From Microbaculum sp051390635 (GTDB lineage: Bacteria > Pseudomonadota > Alphaproteobacteria > Rhizobiales > Tepidamorphaceae), in contig NZ_JBPODT010000006.1 in NCBI RefSeq assembly GCF_051390635.1, positions 44,140-108,139 on the forward strand: a DNA stretch of 64,000 bases, in the 5' to 3' direction. The position numbers and the translations under genes are program-made. Positions 24,875-33,238 of the stretch are shown piece by piece. Every line of letters starts with the position of its first letter. The first letter of the stretch is position 1. Below the pieces are notes generated by a model that saw nothing but the letters and a program-made list of their open reading frames with translations, made no database searches and had not been told where the DNA came from.

Positions 24875-25462
24875 CTATCCGAGAGCGGCCATCTGCAGGT
24901 CGGCGGCCTGCCGGCTGACGGCCTGGCCGGGATTTTCGGCCTGACGCTCGTAGGGCTTCCAGCTCTCGCCGACGATGTGCTCGTAGGCTGCGACCACGCC
25001 CTCGGCGGCCATGCGCAGAGCGTGGGCCTGGATACCCATGTCGGCGGCGAACTCACGCTTGCGCTGGGCGGCGCTGTCGAACCCGACCGGGCCGTCGCGA
25101 TCCTCATCGCGCATGTCGTTGGCGAGCCGGGCGGTCGCGTCCTTGGCCTCGGTGACAGCCTTGGAATAGAACTGCCCCGCCCCGTAGGCAGACCCGACAT
25201 GGGAACCGACGATCCGCTGGAGATGGATCTGCATGGCCTTCTCGGAAAGGCCGTCGGAGAGGGTGTCGGCGCTTTCGATCAGGGTGCGCTCGTGGAAGTC
25301 CCGGATACCGTCGCTGTCGAGGACAGCGAGCCCGAAGCTCTCGGAGATGAGTGCGGCCTGGTTGGCATCCGGGCAGCACAGGCGCACCATTTCGAGGGTG
25401 GTGCCCTTGCGGAGTTGGACGACGCGAGCCTTGGTCTTGGTGGAGCGGGTTGAACTGGACAT
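24875..25462 (-). CDS. Conserved plasmid protein of unknown function, 195 residues
   Basis: The start is ATG 25462 (MSSSTRSTKTKARVVQLRKG), with AAAGGA about 8 nt upstream. The same frame runs on to 25792, but only through the structured leader. The protein is helical and soluble with IVGSHVGSAYGAGQFYSKAVTEAKD in the middle and a conserved-looking MGIQAHALRMAAEGVVAAYEHIVGE segment near the end. I do not recognise the family; genes like it sit near ParB-like and DUF736 genes on rhizobial elements. Confidence 0.75.
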   Translation of the reverse strand: MSSSTRSTKTKARVVQLRKGTTLEMVRLCCPDANQAALISESFGLAVLDSDGIRDFHERTLIESADTLSDGLSEKAMQIHLQRIVGSHVGSAYGAGQFYSKAVTEAKDATARLANDMRDEDRDGPVGFDSAAQRKREFAADMGIQAHALRMAAEGVVAAYEHIVGESWKPYERQAENPGQAVSRQAADLQMAALG

Positions 25463-25496
25463 GAAGCAATCCTTTCTAGCGATGCCCTTCGGGCGA

Positions 25497-25754
25497 TCCG
25501 GCCCCGTGCCGGTCTTCCCTGCGGGTGCGGTCAAAGAGAACCGGCGGAAACTGGACGCTTCAGGGTCCGGGGCCTGCCAGGCGAGCAAGGTTGGCTTGCG
25601 GACAAGCGGGGCTAACAGCCCTGCGCGGAACGCGGGCCAGCCTTGTCGAGACCGGCGGGCTCCGGCCGCATCGCGGCGCAAAGCGGCCTTGAAGGGGTCA
25701 GCCGCCGGTTCAGACCGCAGCAAACCCGCCGGGAAGACCGGCACGGGGTCGTTT
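25497..25754 (-). repeat. Large quasi-palindrome in the leader of the 195-residue gene
   Basis: CCCCGTGCCGGTCTTCCC at 25502-25519 has its exact reverse complement at 25731-25748. Moving inward, GAACCGGCGG (25538-25547) pairs perfectly with 25702-25711, and the next 15 nt pair partly. The whole block can fold into one long stem of 45 or more paired bases around an inner region that holds a second hairpin motif (25603-25625) shared with the leader at 29350-29373. It lies 35-290 nt upstream of the start codon at 25462. Confidence 0.75.
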
Positions 25755-25914
25755 CCATGAATTGGCTCGCGCGAGGAAGTGCGACAGATCAATCCGCTTC
25801 GCCGGCATCACGGCCGGACAGTCGCCGCAGGCCCTACCCGGATATTGCCCCGTTACCCGCACAGCCCGCCACACGGTTTCGGACAGGGCTGCCCTCCTGA
25901 TCGCAGGTCGGGGC

Positions 25915-26301
25915 TCACGAAACCGCGCATGGAGACGCGCTGCGAAGGATCAGGCCGCGGAGGACCGCCATATCCAGCTCCGGATCGACCTCCGAGAACC
26001 CGTGCCGGCGACGGAAGGCGGCGATCGCCGCATCCTGGCGGGCGAGCTTGCGCGACAGACCATCGACCTCGCGGTGACGGGAAAAGTTCAGCTCCGATAG
26101 CGTGGCCCGGTAGAGCTGCTCGTCGGCATGGCTCCATGTCGACCTGGACTTCCGGTAATCGCGTGATCTGGCGCGGAAGGTGGTCATCAGGCGCTCCGCG
26201 CGCGCCGCAATCTGCCGCTCGATCAGCCCGAGATGGGCATGCGTCTCCCGGCGGGCAGCTTCCATGCGCGCCATTATGGCGATGTGCTCTGCAATCGTCA
26301 T
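25915..26301 (-). CDS. Hypothetical coiled-coil protein, 128 residues
   Basis: A basic, mostly helical protein (MEAARRETHAHLGLIERQIAARAERLMTTF) with no membrane segment. Residues 1-90 could form a coiled coil. It overlaps the next gene upstream by ATGA, so it ends a three-gene minus-strand run with the 210- and 157-residue proteins. I do not recognise it. Confidence 0.7.
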   Translation of the reverse strand: MTIAEHIAIMARMEAARRETHAHLGLIERQIAARAERLMTTFRARSRDYRKSRSTWSHADEQLYRATLSELNFSRHREVDGLSRKLARQDAAIAAFRRRHGFSEVDPELDMAVLRGLILRSASPCAVS

Positions 26302-26930
26302 GAGGCGGCCTCCCGCAATCGTTTAGGTGTGGACGTGAGGGATCGCGGCCAGGCCTCGGGATACCAGTGCCGGATGGTCTCTTCGGCGCAACGTTTCTCG
26401 AAATCGGTGAAAAGATCGGGAAAGGCCTGCGCAACGGCCGCCCAGCAGCAATCCTCCTCGTAGAAGCCGTCGGCGCTTCTCAGAAGGGGATGGATGTGGG
26501 CATTGCGGTCGGGGTCGAGATGGAACCCGCCATGGCTCGGGGTCGAATGGCAGACGACGCCTTCGGCATAGTGCGTGGCATGATCCGAGAGCCCCCATGG
26601 GGTTGCTTGCCGAGCCGGGATGCTGCGGCGGGCCAGTCTACGCAATTGTGCCTGATGTCGGGCGTTCTCCTCGACACGGGCGCGGAACGCCGCTTTGCCG
26701 TCGAGCTGCCCGCCGTGACCATAGAAGCTGGACTGTTTCCATTCGGAGATGGGCAGAGGCAGCTTCCATGCATGGCCGAGATAGCGTCCGCCATTGTAGG
26801 CAGGGATCATCGCAAAAGCGTTCTCCCCAACCAGTGCCGCGAAGAGGCCATCGCTCGTTCGCCCGTAATACACCTCCGGGAATCCGGAGGTGTTGTCGAT
26901 CGTTGCCTCGGTTTGAGCAGTCGCGTTCAT
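26298..26930 (-). CDS. DUF7007-like protein
   Basis: 210 residues. The centre carries GFPEVYYGRTSDGLFAALVGE at the start and WGLSDHATHYAEGVVCHSTPSHGGFHLD, then SADGFYEEDCCWAAVAQAFPDLF and RHWYPEAW, a pattern I associate with DUF7007 proteins of conjugative elements. The conserved His, Cys and acidic residues hint at an enzyme or metal site, but no activity is known to me. It overlaps both neighbours by ATGA. Confidence 0.75.
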   Translation of the reverse strand: MNATAQTEATIDNTSGFPEVYYGRTSDGLFAALVGENAFAMIPAYNGGRYLGHAWKLPLPISEWKQSSFYGHGGQLDGKAAFRARVEENARHQAQLRRLARRSIPARQATPWGLSDHATHYAEGVVCHSTPSHGGFHLDPDRNAHIHPLLRSADGFYEEDCCWAAVAQAFPDLFTDFEKRCAEETIRHWYPEAWPRSLTSTPKRLREAAS

Positions 26931-27400
26931 GCCGCCCTCCCCTCGACGGCGTCGGCCGCCGCGGTATCGGCCGATACGTCCTCGAGCACCGCGTTAGGAT
27001 ACCGATGAGATTGCAGCCAGGTCTCCGCGTCCTGCCGGTTGGCGGCGAGATAGACGAGTTCGGCACCCTCGCCGGCGCGATCGAAGACCTGGACCGAGCC
27101 CGGTGCGGGTCGGGAGATCACCACGAACTTCGAGCCGCAATCGACCGAAAAGCTCTTGTGGACGCGCAGGACGATGACACCGCCGCTGCCATAATCGCCT
27201 TCATGCAGCGTGAAATGCGCGGGCGACGAATACTGCCCGGTCTGCCGGGCTGGCGTCTTGCGGATCAGGCGGCCGCCGCTATTGGCGCTCTCCCATGCCG
27301 AGAGTTTCTTGCGATGACGCTCGGGCGGGCGCGGTGTGCCGTCGGAGTAGCGGATGATGGAACCGAGCGGCACGAGATCGTAGATCAATTGAGCGGACAT
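26927..27400 (-). CDS. Conserved hypothetical protein, 157 residues
   Basis: A soluble protein starting MSAQLIYDLVPLGSIIRYSDGTPRPPERHRKKL, with a central beta-rich part (FTLHEGDYGSGGVIVLRV) and a short C-terminal extension. It is first of a run of overlapping genes and lies 93 nt downstream of the ParB-like gene. Its family has no known function to my knowledge. Confidence 0.72.
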   Translation of the reverse strand: MSAQLIYDLVPLGSIIRYSDGTPRPPERHRKKLSAWESANSGGRLIRKTPARQTGQYSSPAHFTLHEGDYGSGGVIVLRVHKSFSVDCGSKFVVISRPAPGSVQVFDRAGEGAELVYLAANRQDAETWLQSHRYPNAVLEDVSADTAAADAVEGRAA

Positions 27401-27493
27401 ATTGTTTCTCCAGTGGTGCTGTTGATGAAAACAGAACCGCCGCCGGCGCGATTGCCGGCGGCGGGGTGGGTTGGGAGGAAGTGGATTGGCGGC

Positions 27494-29215
27494 CTATTCG
27501 GCGGCGACGCGCCAGGCTTCAGTTTCTTCGACGGTGTGGCCGTCATCGACCGGATGCTCGTTTGCCGTCGCCCCGGTCTGATCACCGTCGAGCTCATCGA
27601 CTTCCCGCGCGGTGTCGTCGTCAGCCTCGTCCGGCGCGGCGTACCGGGCCGTCCAGCTCGTCAGCTCGGCGACGTCGGGCGCGAACAGGGCCGAGGGATG
27701 GACGAAGTGGCCTTCCTTGAAGTGCTCGACGAGGGCTGCGCGCGTGTCCTTGACGCGGGCACGCGGCAGGACTGGCGTGTCCTTGCAGGACGCCTCCAGC
27801 GCCGGCCGCGACAGGCACGACATGAACTCGTCCGTGCCCATGTTCGGCAGGAAGCCGTCGGCGCCGACGGTATCGCCGGCGACCCGAGCGACGATGCCGC
27901 TGTTGGTCCTGTTCTCCCGGCATGAGAGGACGTCGATCAGGACCTTACGCGCGACCTGGTTGAGCGTCTCACGATCGTATACGGGCCTGCCGTCTTCCCC
28001 GAAAAGAAGGGCTGCATGACGCTCCAGCCGCGCGTGGCCGTAGACCGTGCCCGAGGAACCGGAATCGACGGAGACGTTCCTGCCCGCGAAGGCGAGAACG
28101 AGCAGCGCCATCAGCATGTCCTCCTCGATTGGCGCGCGGGCGAGCGCCTCGTGCAGCGCATCGGTGCGGAAGTCCCCGATCATCTCGATCCCCTTGCGCG
28201 TCACGTCCGGACGGGCCTTGGGAGCGACCAGCCCCGTGTCTGTACCTGCGGCGTCGGTTGCATCACCCTTGCCCTTCGGCTTCTTTGCCTCGGGCATGCG
28301 ATAGGCGACCGTCTGCACCTTGCCCTCGCGGTCGAGATACATCGCGGTATGATCGGACTTGCCGGCCTTGCCATAAACTCGCTCGGCCTTCGGTGGCAGC
28401 TTGGCGTCGCCCCATTGGCCCGCGTCGACGATGACGCCGCGCTTGGGAAGGTTGTTGGCCATCCATTCCTGCTGGGCGCCAAGATAGGCGTCGACGTCGG
28501 TCGTATAACGGCTGTCCTCGTCTGCCGGGGCGAACAGATCCTCGACCCAGGCGATTCCGTAGGCATGTGCCAGATCATCCCCGAAACTGGCATGTTTTGC
28601 GAACATGCGGGTCTTGGTCAGACCCTGCGCGACAGCCCACCATGAGACCTGCGGGTCGGCCTTGGATGGCTTGTGCTTCTTCCAGATCTCTTTCTGATCC
28701 TCGAGTGCGGCGGAAGCGATGGTGCGAAGCTGGCGCTCATCGGGCATGTCGCCCTTGGCCATCTGATCGAGCATTGATGGCAGGACGTTCGCCAGAAGCC
28801 GCAGCTTCTTGATCTGGCGAACCGGCAATGCCAGCGCGATGGCGATCGCCTCCTCGGTCCAGTTGAGCGCAACCAGGCGCTCGATCGCCCGCCACTGGTC
28901 GACGGGATTGAGCTGCTCATGGGCGAGCGTCTCGGCCAGCGATCGCATGGCGCCACCGTCCTCCGCGCGCTCGATCACCAGCACGGCGATTTCCTCGAGG
29001 CCCGCCGCGATTGCCTGCTTCACGCGACGATGCCCGGCATCGATGACAAAGCCGTTGCCGCCTTCGGTCTCGGGGGCGACGACAGGCGGCTGCACGATGC
29101 CGACAACCTTGATCGTGGCCAGCAACAGGGCGTCCGCCTGCGGGCTCGATTTGGAGCGCCGCGCCTTGTCGGGATTCTCCTTGAGCGCGCGCGGATCGAC
29201 AAACTTCAGTTCCAT
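27494..29215 (-). CDS. ParB/sulfiredoxin-fold protein of the accessory region
   Basis: 573 residues from ATG 29215 (MELKFVDPRALKENPDKAR). The N-terminal ParB nuclease-like fold (about 1-100) has the motif FVIDAGHRRVKQAIAAGL, a variant of the ParB GxRR box. An HTH-like part follows (TEEAIAIALALPVRQIKKLRLLANVLP). The C-terminal 350 residues are not like chromosomal ParB. No parA partner is present, so partition is unlikely; such proteins are common on alphaproteobacterial conjugative elements and may be regulators or DNA-binding factors. A 150-nt structured leader precedes it. Confidence 0.88.
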   Translation of the reverse strand: MELKFVDPRALKENPDKARRSKSSPQADALLLATIKVVGIVQPPVVAPETEGGNGFVIDAGHRRVKQAIAAGLEEIAVLVIERAEDGGAMRSLAETLAHEQLNPVDQWRAIERLVALNWTEEAIAIALALPVRQIKKLRLLANVLPSMLDQMAKGDMPDERQLRTIASAALEDQKEIWKKHKPSKADPQVSWWAVAQGLTKTRMFAKHASFGDDLAHAYGIAWVEDLFAPADEDSRYTTDVDAYLGAQQEWMANNLPKRGVIVDAGQWGDAKLPPKAERVYGKAGKSDHTAMYLDREGKVQTVAYRMPEAKKPKGKGDATDAAGTDTGLVAPKARPDVTRKGIEMIGDFRTDALHEALARAPIEEDMLMALLVLAFAGRNVSVDSGSSGTVYGHARLERHAALLFGEDGRPVYDRETLNQVARKVLIDVLSCRENRTNSGIVARVAGDTVGADGFLPNMGTDEFMSCLSRPALEASCKDTPVLPRARVKDTRAALVEHFKEGHFVHPSALFAPDVAELTSWTARYAAPDEADDDTAREVDELDGDQTGATANEHPVDDGHTVEETEAWRVAAE

Positions 29216-29407
29216 TGGGATGCTCCGTTTCGGGTTGCGGACACCGCCGATCGCGGGTCCTTCTCCGTCTTCTTTTCTGAAGACATCCCCCGGCCCGCGG
29301 AGCGGACGGGCCGGTGCAACTGCCTGTCGAGCATCCCTGCCCGGCAAGCCAAGCGGGGCTAATCAGCCCTGCGAAGGACGACGCGGCCGGGATCGCGAGC
29401 CAGGCGG
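29216..29407 (-). promoter_or_regulatory. Structured leader of the ParB-like gene
   Basis: It contains an 8-bp perfect inverted repeat, CCGGCCCG/CGGGCCGG (29290-29314), and at 29350-29373 a block nearly identical to 25603-25625, whose minus-strand form GCAGGGCTGATTAGCCC folds as a short hairpin. The shared hairpin in two leaders suggests a common regulatory function. Confidence 0.45.
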
Positions 29408-29515
29408 TTGAGCGCAGGCGTCAGCGGTGCGGCCGATCCGCGAGGAGGGTTTCTTTCCCTCCCTATTTTGCCAATTGGTTGCGGCTGCTTGCTGATCGTC
29501 TCGCAAGAACCGAGA

Positions 29516-30295
29516 ATGTCGCCGTTCCTGTCGCTTTCTGGAATGAGCAGGACGCTAGAAGCGATCATCAGATCCCTGGAACGGAACGGCTGCTTTAGCG
29601 AATTTCCGCGGCTACGATCGCAAGCCATTTGGCTAGGAGGACACATGGGCGTACCGGACAGATTTGCCATCGAATATCCGCAACGCGCATTACAATTGAT
29701 CGAATTGCTGGAAGAACCTGCGCGCAAGCACGATTTGCTCGGCTCGTTCGGTCTGCTGGCGGCAGCGGCGATCCTTACAATTCCCTACGAACGTATGCGG
29801 GCATCGCATGTCCTGGTTGATGGAGAGCGCGACGTCGATCTGGTGAAAAGCCTCAAGACGCTCGAAAAAACCAAATTCTTTGAGGCGCCGTTCTGGCAGT
29901 CTGCGCCGGACGTAGGAGCATGGCGGCAATCGCGCATCGTCAATTCCGTTGATGAAGTGCATGGCTGGCACGATCAGGAAGGAAGGCATCCACTTTCCGA
30001 TGATGCGAACACCATCGAGAATCGCAAGGCCGGCGAGGTTCTTCGCGTGCTTCGCAACGCCTTGGCGCACGGCAATATCATCTATCTCGACAAGAACGGT
30101 CAGGAGATTGCTGGAAACCGGATGGTCTATATGGCCTTCCTGTCCCGTTACGAGGAAACACCTGAACAACGCGAGCAGGCTGAAACCTATCGCGTTCTGG
30201 TGACGACTGAGGAAGCCTTCCTCCATTTCGCAAAATCATGGGCGAACTGGGTTTGCGGTCTCGACCTCGACCCGCGCGTGGCGAAGGCAGCATGA
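29516..30295 (+). CDS. Possible HEPN-domain protein
   Basis: About 259 residues from ATG 29516; an ATG at 29543 is equally possible and no strong ribosome-binding site decides. The protein is all-helical. Near residue 180, VLRNALAHGNI contains R-x4-H, the RNase-type HEPN motif, and the length fits large-HEPN proteins known from plasmids (pEK499_p136-like, a comparison from memory). If active it would cut RNA. No nucleotidyltransferase partner is adjacent. The gene faces away from the ParB-like gene, and a YjzC-like gene converges on its end. Confidence 0.65.
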   Translation: MSPFLSLSGMSRTLEAIIRSLERNGCFSEFPRLRSQAIWLGGHMGVPDRFAIEYPQRALQLIELLEEPARKHDLLGSFGLLAAAAILTIPYERMRASHVLVDGERDVDLVKSLKTLEKTKFFEAPFWQSAPDVGAWRQSRIVNSVDEVHGWHDQEGRHPLSDDANTIENRKAGEVLRVLRNALAHGNIIYLDKNGQEIAGNRMVYMAFLSRYEETPEQREQAETYRVLVTTEEAFLHFAKSWANWVCGLDLDPRVAKAA

Positions 30296-30329
30296 ACGGC
30301 GACCAAAGAAGGTCGCCGTTCTTTTCGGA

Positions 30330-30518
30330 TCACGGGCGACCGCTCTTGTTCCGGGTCGCATCGACCAACTTGTAGGTCTGGCCGGACTTCGGCGTCGGCG
30401 GCATCGGCTCGCCGCGCGTAACGGTGCGCTCTTTGCCGGTGTCTCCACCACGGGGCCCGAGAATCCCGTATTGTCCAGAACGCGGGGCAGCATGCCCCGG
30501 CTTGAAAGTCTTTGTCAT
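30330..30518 (-). CDS. YjzC-like small protein
   Basis: 62 residues from ATG 30518 (MTKTFKPGHAAPRSGQYGILGPRGG), a proline/glycine-rich, basic protein. The pattern FKPGxxAPxSGxYxxxGPRG and the end YKLVDATRNKSGRP match YjzC-like proteins, whose function is unknown. It is divergent from the DUF2130 operon, with a 118-nt shared promoter region. Confidence 0.75.
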   Translation of the reverse strand: MTKTFKPGHAAPRSGQYGILGPRGGDTGKERTVTRGEPMPPTPKSGQTYKLVDATRNKSGRP

Positions 30519-30571
30519 GATTGCCTTTCCGGAGCGCGCCTGATGCGAGCCCACATCCAACAAAATATCAG

Positions 30572-30593
30572 TACTTGACTTCAGGATCAAGTA
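30572..30593. promoter_or_regulatory. Dyad operator in the divergent yjzC-like/DUF2130 promoter
   Basis: TACTTGA-N8-TCAAGTA is a perfect 7-bp inverted repeat. It overlaps CTTGAC (30574-30579), a good alphaproteobacterial -35 box for the plus strand. On the minus strand CTTGAT followed 17 nt later by ATATTT makes a second possible promoter. One regulator could therefore control both units. No regulator gene is adjacent. Confidence 0.5.
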
Positions 30594-30635
30594 GGAGAAA
30601 ATAGGTCCCAGTTTCTAGCAACCCCGGAGGTCAAT

Positions 30636-32243
30636 GTGGCCGCGTCAGCATCACCCCTTCTAAAGGCGACTCCTGTTCCCTCGTCGTCGTTCCTGCACGA
30701 TCACGACGAGGTTTGCCCGCTGTGTGAACAGCAGATCCCGCACGACCAGATGGATGAGATTAAAGCGCGGATCGAGACGCGGCAGAAGAAAACTGCGGAG
30801 GAACTCTCGGCTCGCCTTCAGGAGCAGTTTTCCCGCGAGAAGGCCGATGCCGTTGACAAGGCCAACAAGGACGGCGCCGCCAAAGCCGTCCTCGCCCGCG
30901 AAGAGGGCCGCAAGGCCGCCGAGGCCGCAGCCCAGGAGGCGATCGCGGCGACGGTACTCGCAAGCAAAGAGGCTCAGGATCTCCTGTTGAGCCGCGTGAC
31001 GCAAGCGGAGGCCGAAAAGCAGAATGCCGAACAGATGCGGGTCGCTCTCGAGGAGCGGCTTGCCCAGCAACAGCAGGAGCGCGGCGCCGCTATCGAGGCG
31101 GTCCGGCAGGAGGCCCTTGCGAAGCAGGACAGTATTCGGGCAGAGGCCAAGGTCGCCGCTGAAGCGGCGGCCAACGAGCGGGTCGCGTCTGCGGAGGCCG
31201 CCAGGCTGAAGGCTGAAGAGGCCGGGACGAGCCTCAAGGCACAGCTCGACACCATTACAGCTGAAACGGAAGCGAAGATCACGGCGCTGACAGAGTCCGC
31301 AGCGGCGCGCGAGATCGAAATCCGTTCGGAAGCTTCTGAGGCTGCCGCTGTGGCCGCCCAAAGCAGGCTCACTGAGCTTGAAGAGGCGAGGAAGAACGCG
31401 GAAGCCAAAGCGGCTACGGTCGAGAAGCAGCTCGCCGATCATCAAGCCCTGCTGGATCAGCGCCTCCAAGAACAGCGCGAGGCGCTCGAGCTCGCTCAGA
31501 CTGCGGCCGTCAATGCCGAGAAGGCTCTCGCGTTTGAGGAAAAGCTCAAGCTGTCCGCGAAGGTGGCGGAGCTGACTCGGGCTCTCGACAAGAAGACCAA
31601 CGAGGAGCTTGGCGAGGGCGCCGAGGTCGATCTGTTCGAAGCTCTGAAGGCTGAGTTCGAGGGCGACAGGATCGACCGCGTCAACAAAGGGCAGCCCGGT
31701 GCCGACATTATCCATGTCGTCATTCACAACGGCAAGGAGTGCGGCACCATCATCTACGACTCGAAGAACCATGGCGCATGGCGCAACGACTTCGTCAGCA
31801 AGCTTGCAACCGACCAAATGGCAGCCAAGGCGGAACATGCCATTCTTTCGACGAGCAAGTTTCCCGCCGGCGCGCGGCAGCTGCACCATCAGGATGGCGT
31901 TCTGCTAGCCAATCCTGCCCGCGTTGTCGCTCTGGTTCAGCTGATCCGCCACCACATCGTGCAGACCCATATTCTGCGCATGAGCGGTGAGGAGAAGACC
32001 CAGAAGACGGCTGCGCTCTATGACTTCATTACCTCGGAGCGCTGTACCGATCTGATTGCCCGGATCGACACTCACACGGACGACCTGCTCGACATCCAGG
32101 TAAAGGAAAAGAAGGCGCACGAATCTGTCTGGAAGCGTCAGGGCGAGCTCATTCGGTCGGTGCAGAAAGTGCGCGCTGAGCTGAGTAATGAGATCGATAC
32201 GATCATCGGCACGGCGGGGGTGTGGGAGCAGGATAATGAATAA
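30636..32243 (+). CDS. DUF2130 coiled-coil protein
   Basis: 535 residues starting at GTG 30636, preceded by CGGAGG 6 nt away; the ATG two bases earlier is out of frame. A short N-terminal part with HDEVCPLCEQQI (one CxxC pair) is followed by about 290 residues of alanine/glutamate-rich coiled coil and a C-terminal DUF2130 domain (about 340-480): GADIIHVVIHNGKECGTIIYDSKN...LATDQMAAKAEHAIL. The strands around YDSK fit a PD-(D/E)xK nuclease-like core (in most members ESK), so a DNA-cutting role is possible but unproven. It overlaps the next gene by 8 nt. Confidence 0.88.
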   Translation: MAASASPLLKATPVPSSSFLHDHDEVCPLCEQQIPHDQMDEIKARIETRQKKTAEELSARLQEQFSREKADAVDKANKDGAAKAVLAREEGRKAAEAAAQEAIAATVLASKEAQDLLLSRVTQAEAEKQNAEQMRVALEERLAQQQQERGAAIEAVRQEALAKQDSIRAEAKVAAEAAANERVASAEAARLKAEEAGTSLKAQLDTITAETEAKITALTESAAAREIEIRSEASEAAAVAAQSRLTELEEARKNAEAKAATVEKQLADHQALLDQRLQEQREALELAQTAAVNAEKALAFEEKLKLSAKVAELTRALDKKTNEELGEGAEVDLFEALKAEFEGDRIDRVNKGQPGADIIHVVIHNGKECGTIIYDSKNHGAWRNDFVSKLATDQMAAKAEHAILSTSKFPAGARQLHHQDGVLLANPARVVALVQLIRHHIVQTHILRMSGEEKTQKTAALYDFITSERCTDLIARIDTHTDDLLDIQVKEKKAHESVWKRQGELIRSVQKVRAELSNEIDTIIGTAGVWEQDNE

Positions 32244-33189
32244 CCCCGTCCCGATGGCGGGTCGCGAACGCGACAACGTCGTTAACCTCCAGGAGCGCCG
32301 GCTCGATCGTACCGTTCTTCGGACGTACCGCACGAAGGCTGACATCGACTCCATCCTTCCCAATGACAAGCAGCCGAGGCTCGGGCCTAAGGTTGACGAA
32401 GAACTGCAACGGCAGATCGAAGCCAATGGCGGTTTGTTCGAGCCACTACTCGTCGAACCCCATCCCGATTTCCCCGGAAAGTTTCGCATCATCGATGGCG
32501 ATCGCCGGTGGACGAATTCGCGGGCCTTGGTAGAACAGGGGAAAGAAGAATTCCGCCAGCTTCCCATCGAGGTTACCGACCGCACACTGAGTGACGAGGA
32601 TCGGCTTCGCGCGTGGATCTATATCCATCGGCAGCGCAAGGAATGGGACGCCAAAGAGAAGGAAATGGTGGCCTACCGCCTTGTCGACCTGATGGGACGC
32701 GCCAGCGCCGCGAACATACTCGGAATCACCGTTCGGGAACTGGACAAACTGGTCGATATTTTCGAGCTGTCGGAGAAGTTCACCAGCCTTCGCGACCCAA
32801 GCGCCGCCATCACCTGGGCGCGTGAGATGATGGGCGTCAGCAAGAAGCTGTTCACTCCCAGCATCGTCGACGCCGTCGTCAAGAAGGTGAACGACAAGCG
32901 CATAACCAACTCCAAGGACCTGCGCAAACTACGATCGATCCTCCCCGATCCGGTGGCACGCGCGCATTTCCTCAGCGACGCGGGGGATCTCGATTCTGCA
33001 ATGTTGCGTCTGGGACCCACCGAGAAGAAGCCAAAGGGCGGATTGTCCGGGGATCTGGAGGCCGCGGTTGAAGCGATGAAGGGGGTACCCTGGACCACGT
33101 TGCAGGATCTCAAGGGCGACCCCGACATCCTGAAAAAGATCGATGACGCCGAGGCGCTCCTTCGATCATTGCGCAAGGCGCTTTCGTGA
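32236..33189 (+). CDS. ParB-fold protein in the DUF2130 operon
   Basis: 317 residues from ATG 32236, inside the last codons of the DUF2130 gene. The ParB/sulfiredoxin motif RIIDGDRRWTNSRAL is near residue 80; after it come an HTH-like helix pair (RASAANILGITVRELDKLVDI) and a helical tail ending in a poorly conserved segment. There is no ParA partner. ParB-fold domains can bind CTP, cut DNA or recognise parS-like sites; which applies here cannot be told. The middle position in a three-gene unit suggests it works with DUF2130. Confidence 0.85.
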   Translation: MNNPVPMAGRERDNVVNLQERRLDRTVLRTYRTKADIDSILPNDKQPRLGPKVDEELQRQIEANGGLFEPLLVEPHPDFPGKFRIIDGDRRWTNSRALVEQGKEEFRQLPIEVTDRTLSDEDRLRAWIYIHRQRKEWDAKEKEMVAYRLVDLMGRASAANILGITVRELDKLVDIFELSEKFTSLRDPSAAITWAREMMGVSKKLFTPSIVDAVVKKVNDKRITNSKDLRKLRSILPDPVARAHFLSDAGDLDSAMLRLGPTEKKPKGGLSGDLEAAVEAMKGVPWTTLQDLKGDPDILKKIDDAEALLRSLRKALS

Positions 33190-33238
33190 GTCCCGATCAA
33201 TCTGCAACACGCGTTACGCGGCGCCTATAGGAGGTCCG

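Noticed and set aside
25463..25792. Upstream extension of the 195-residue gene to 25792
   Set aside because: The added codons come from the quasi-palindrome leader, and the ribosome-binding site supports ATG 25462.
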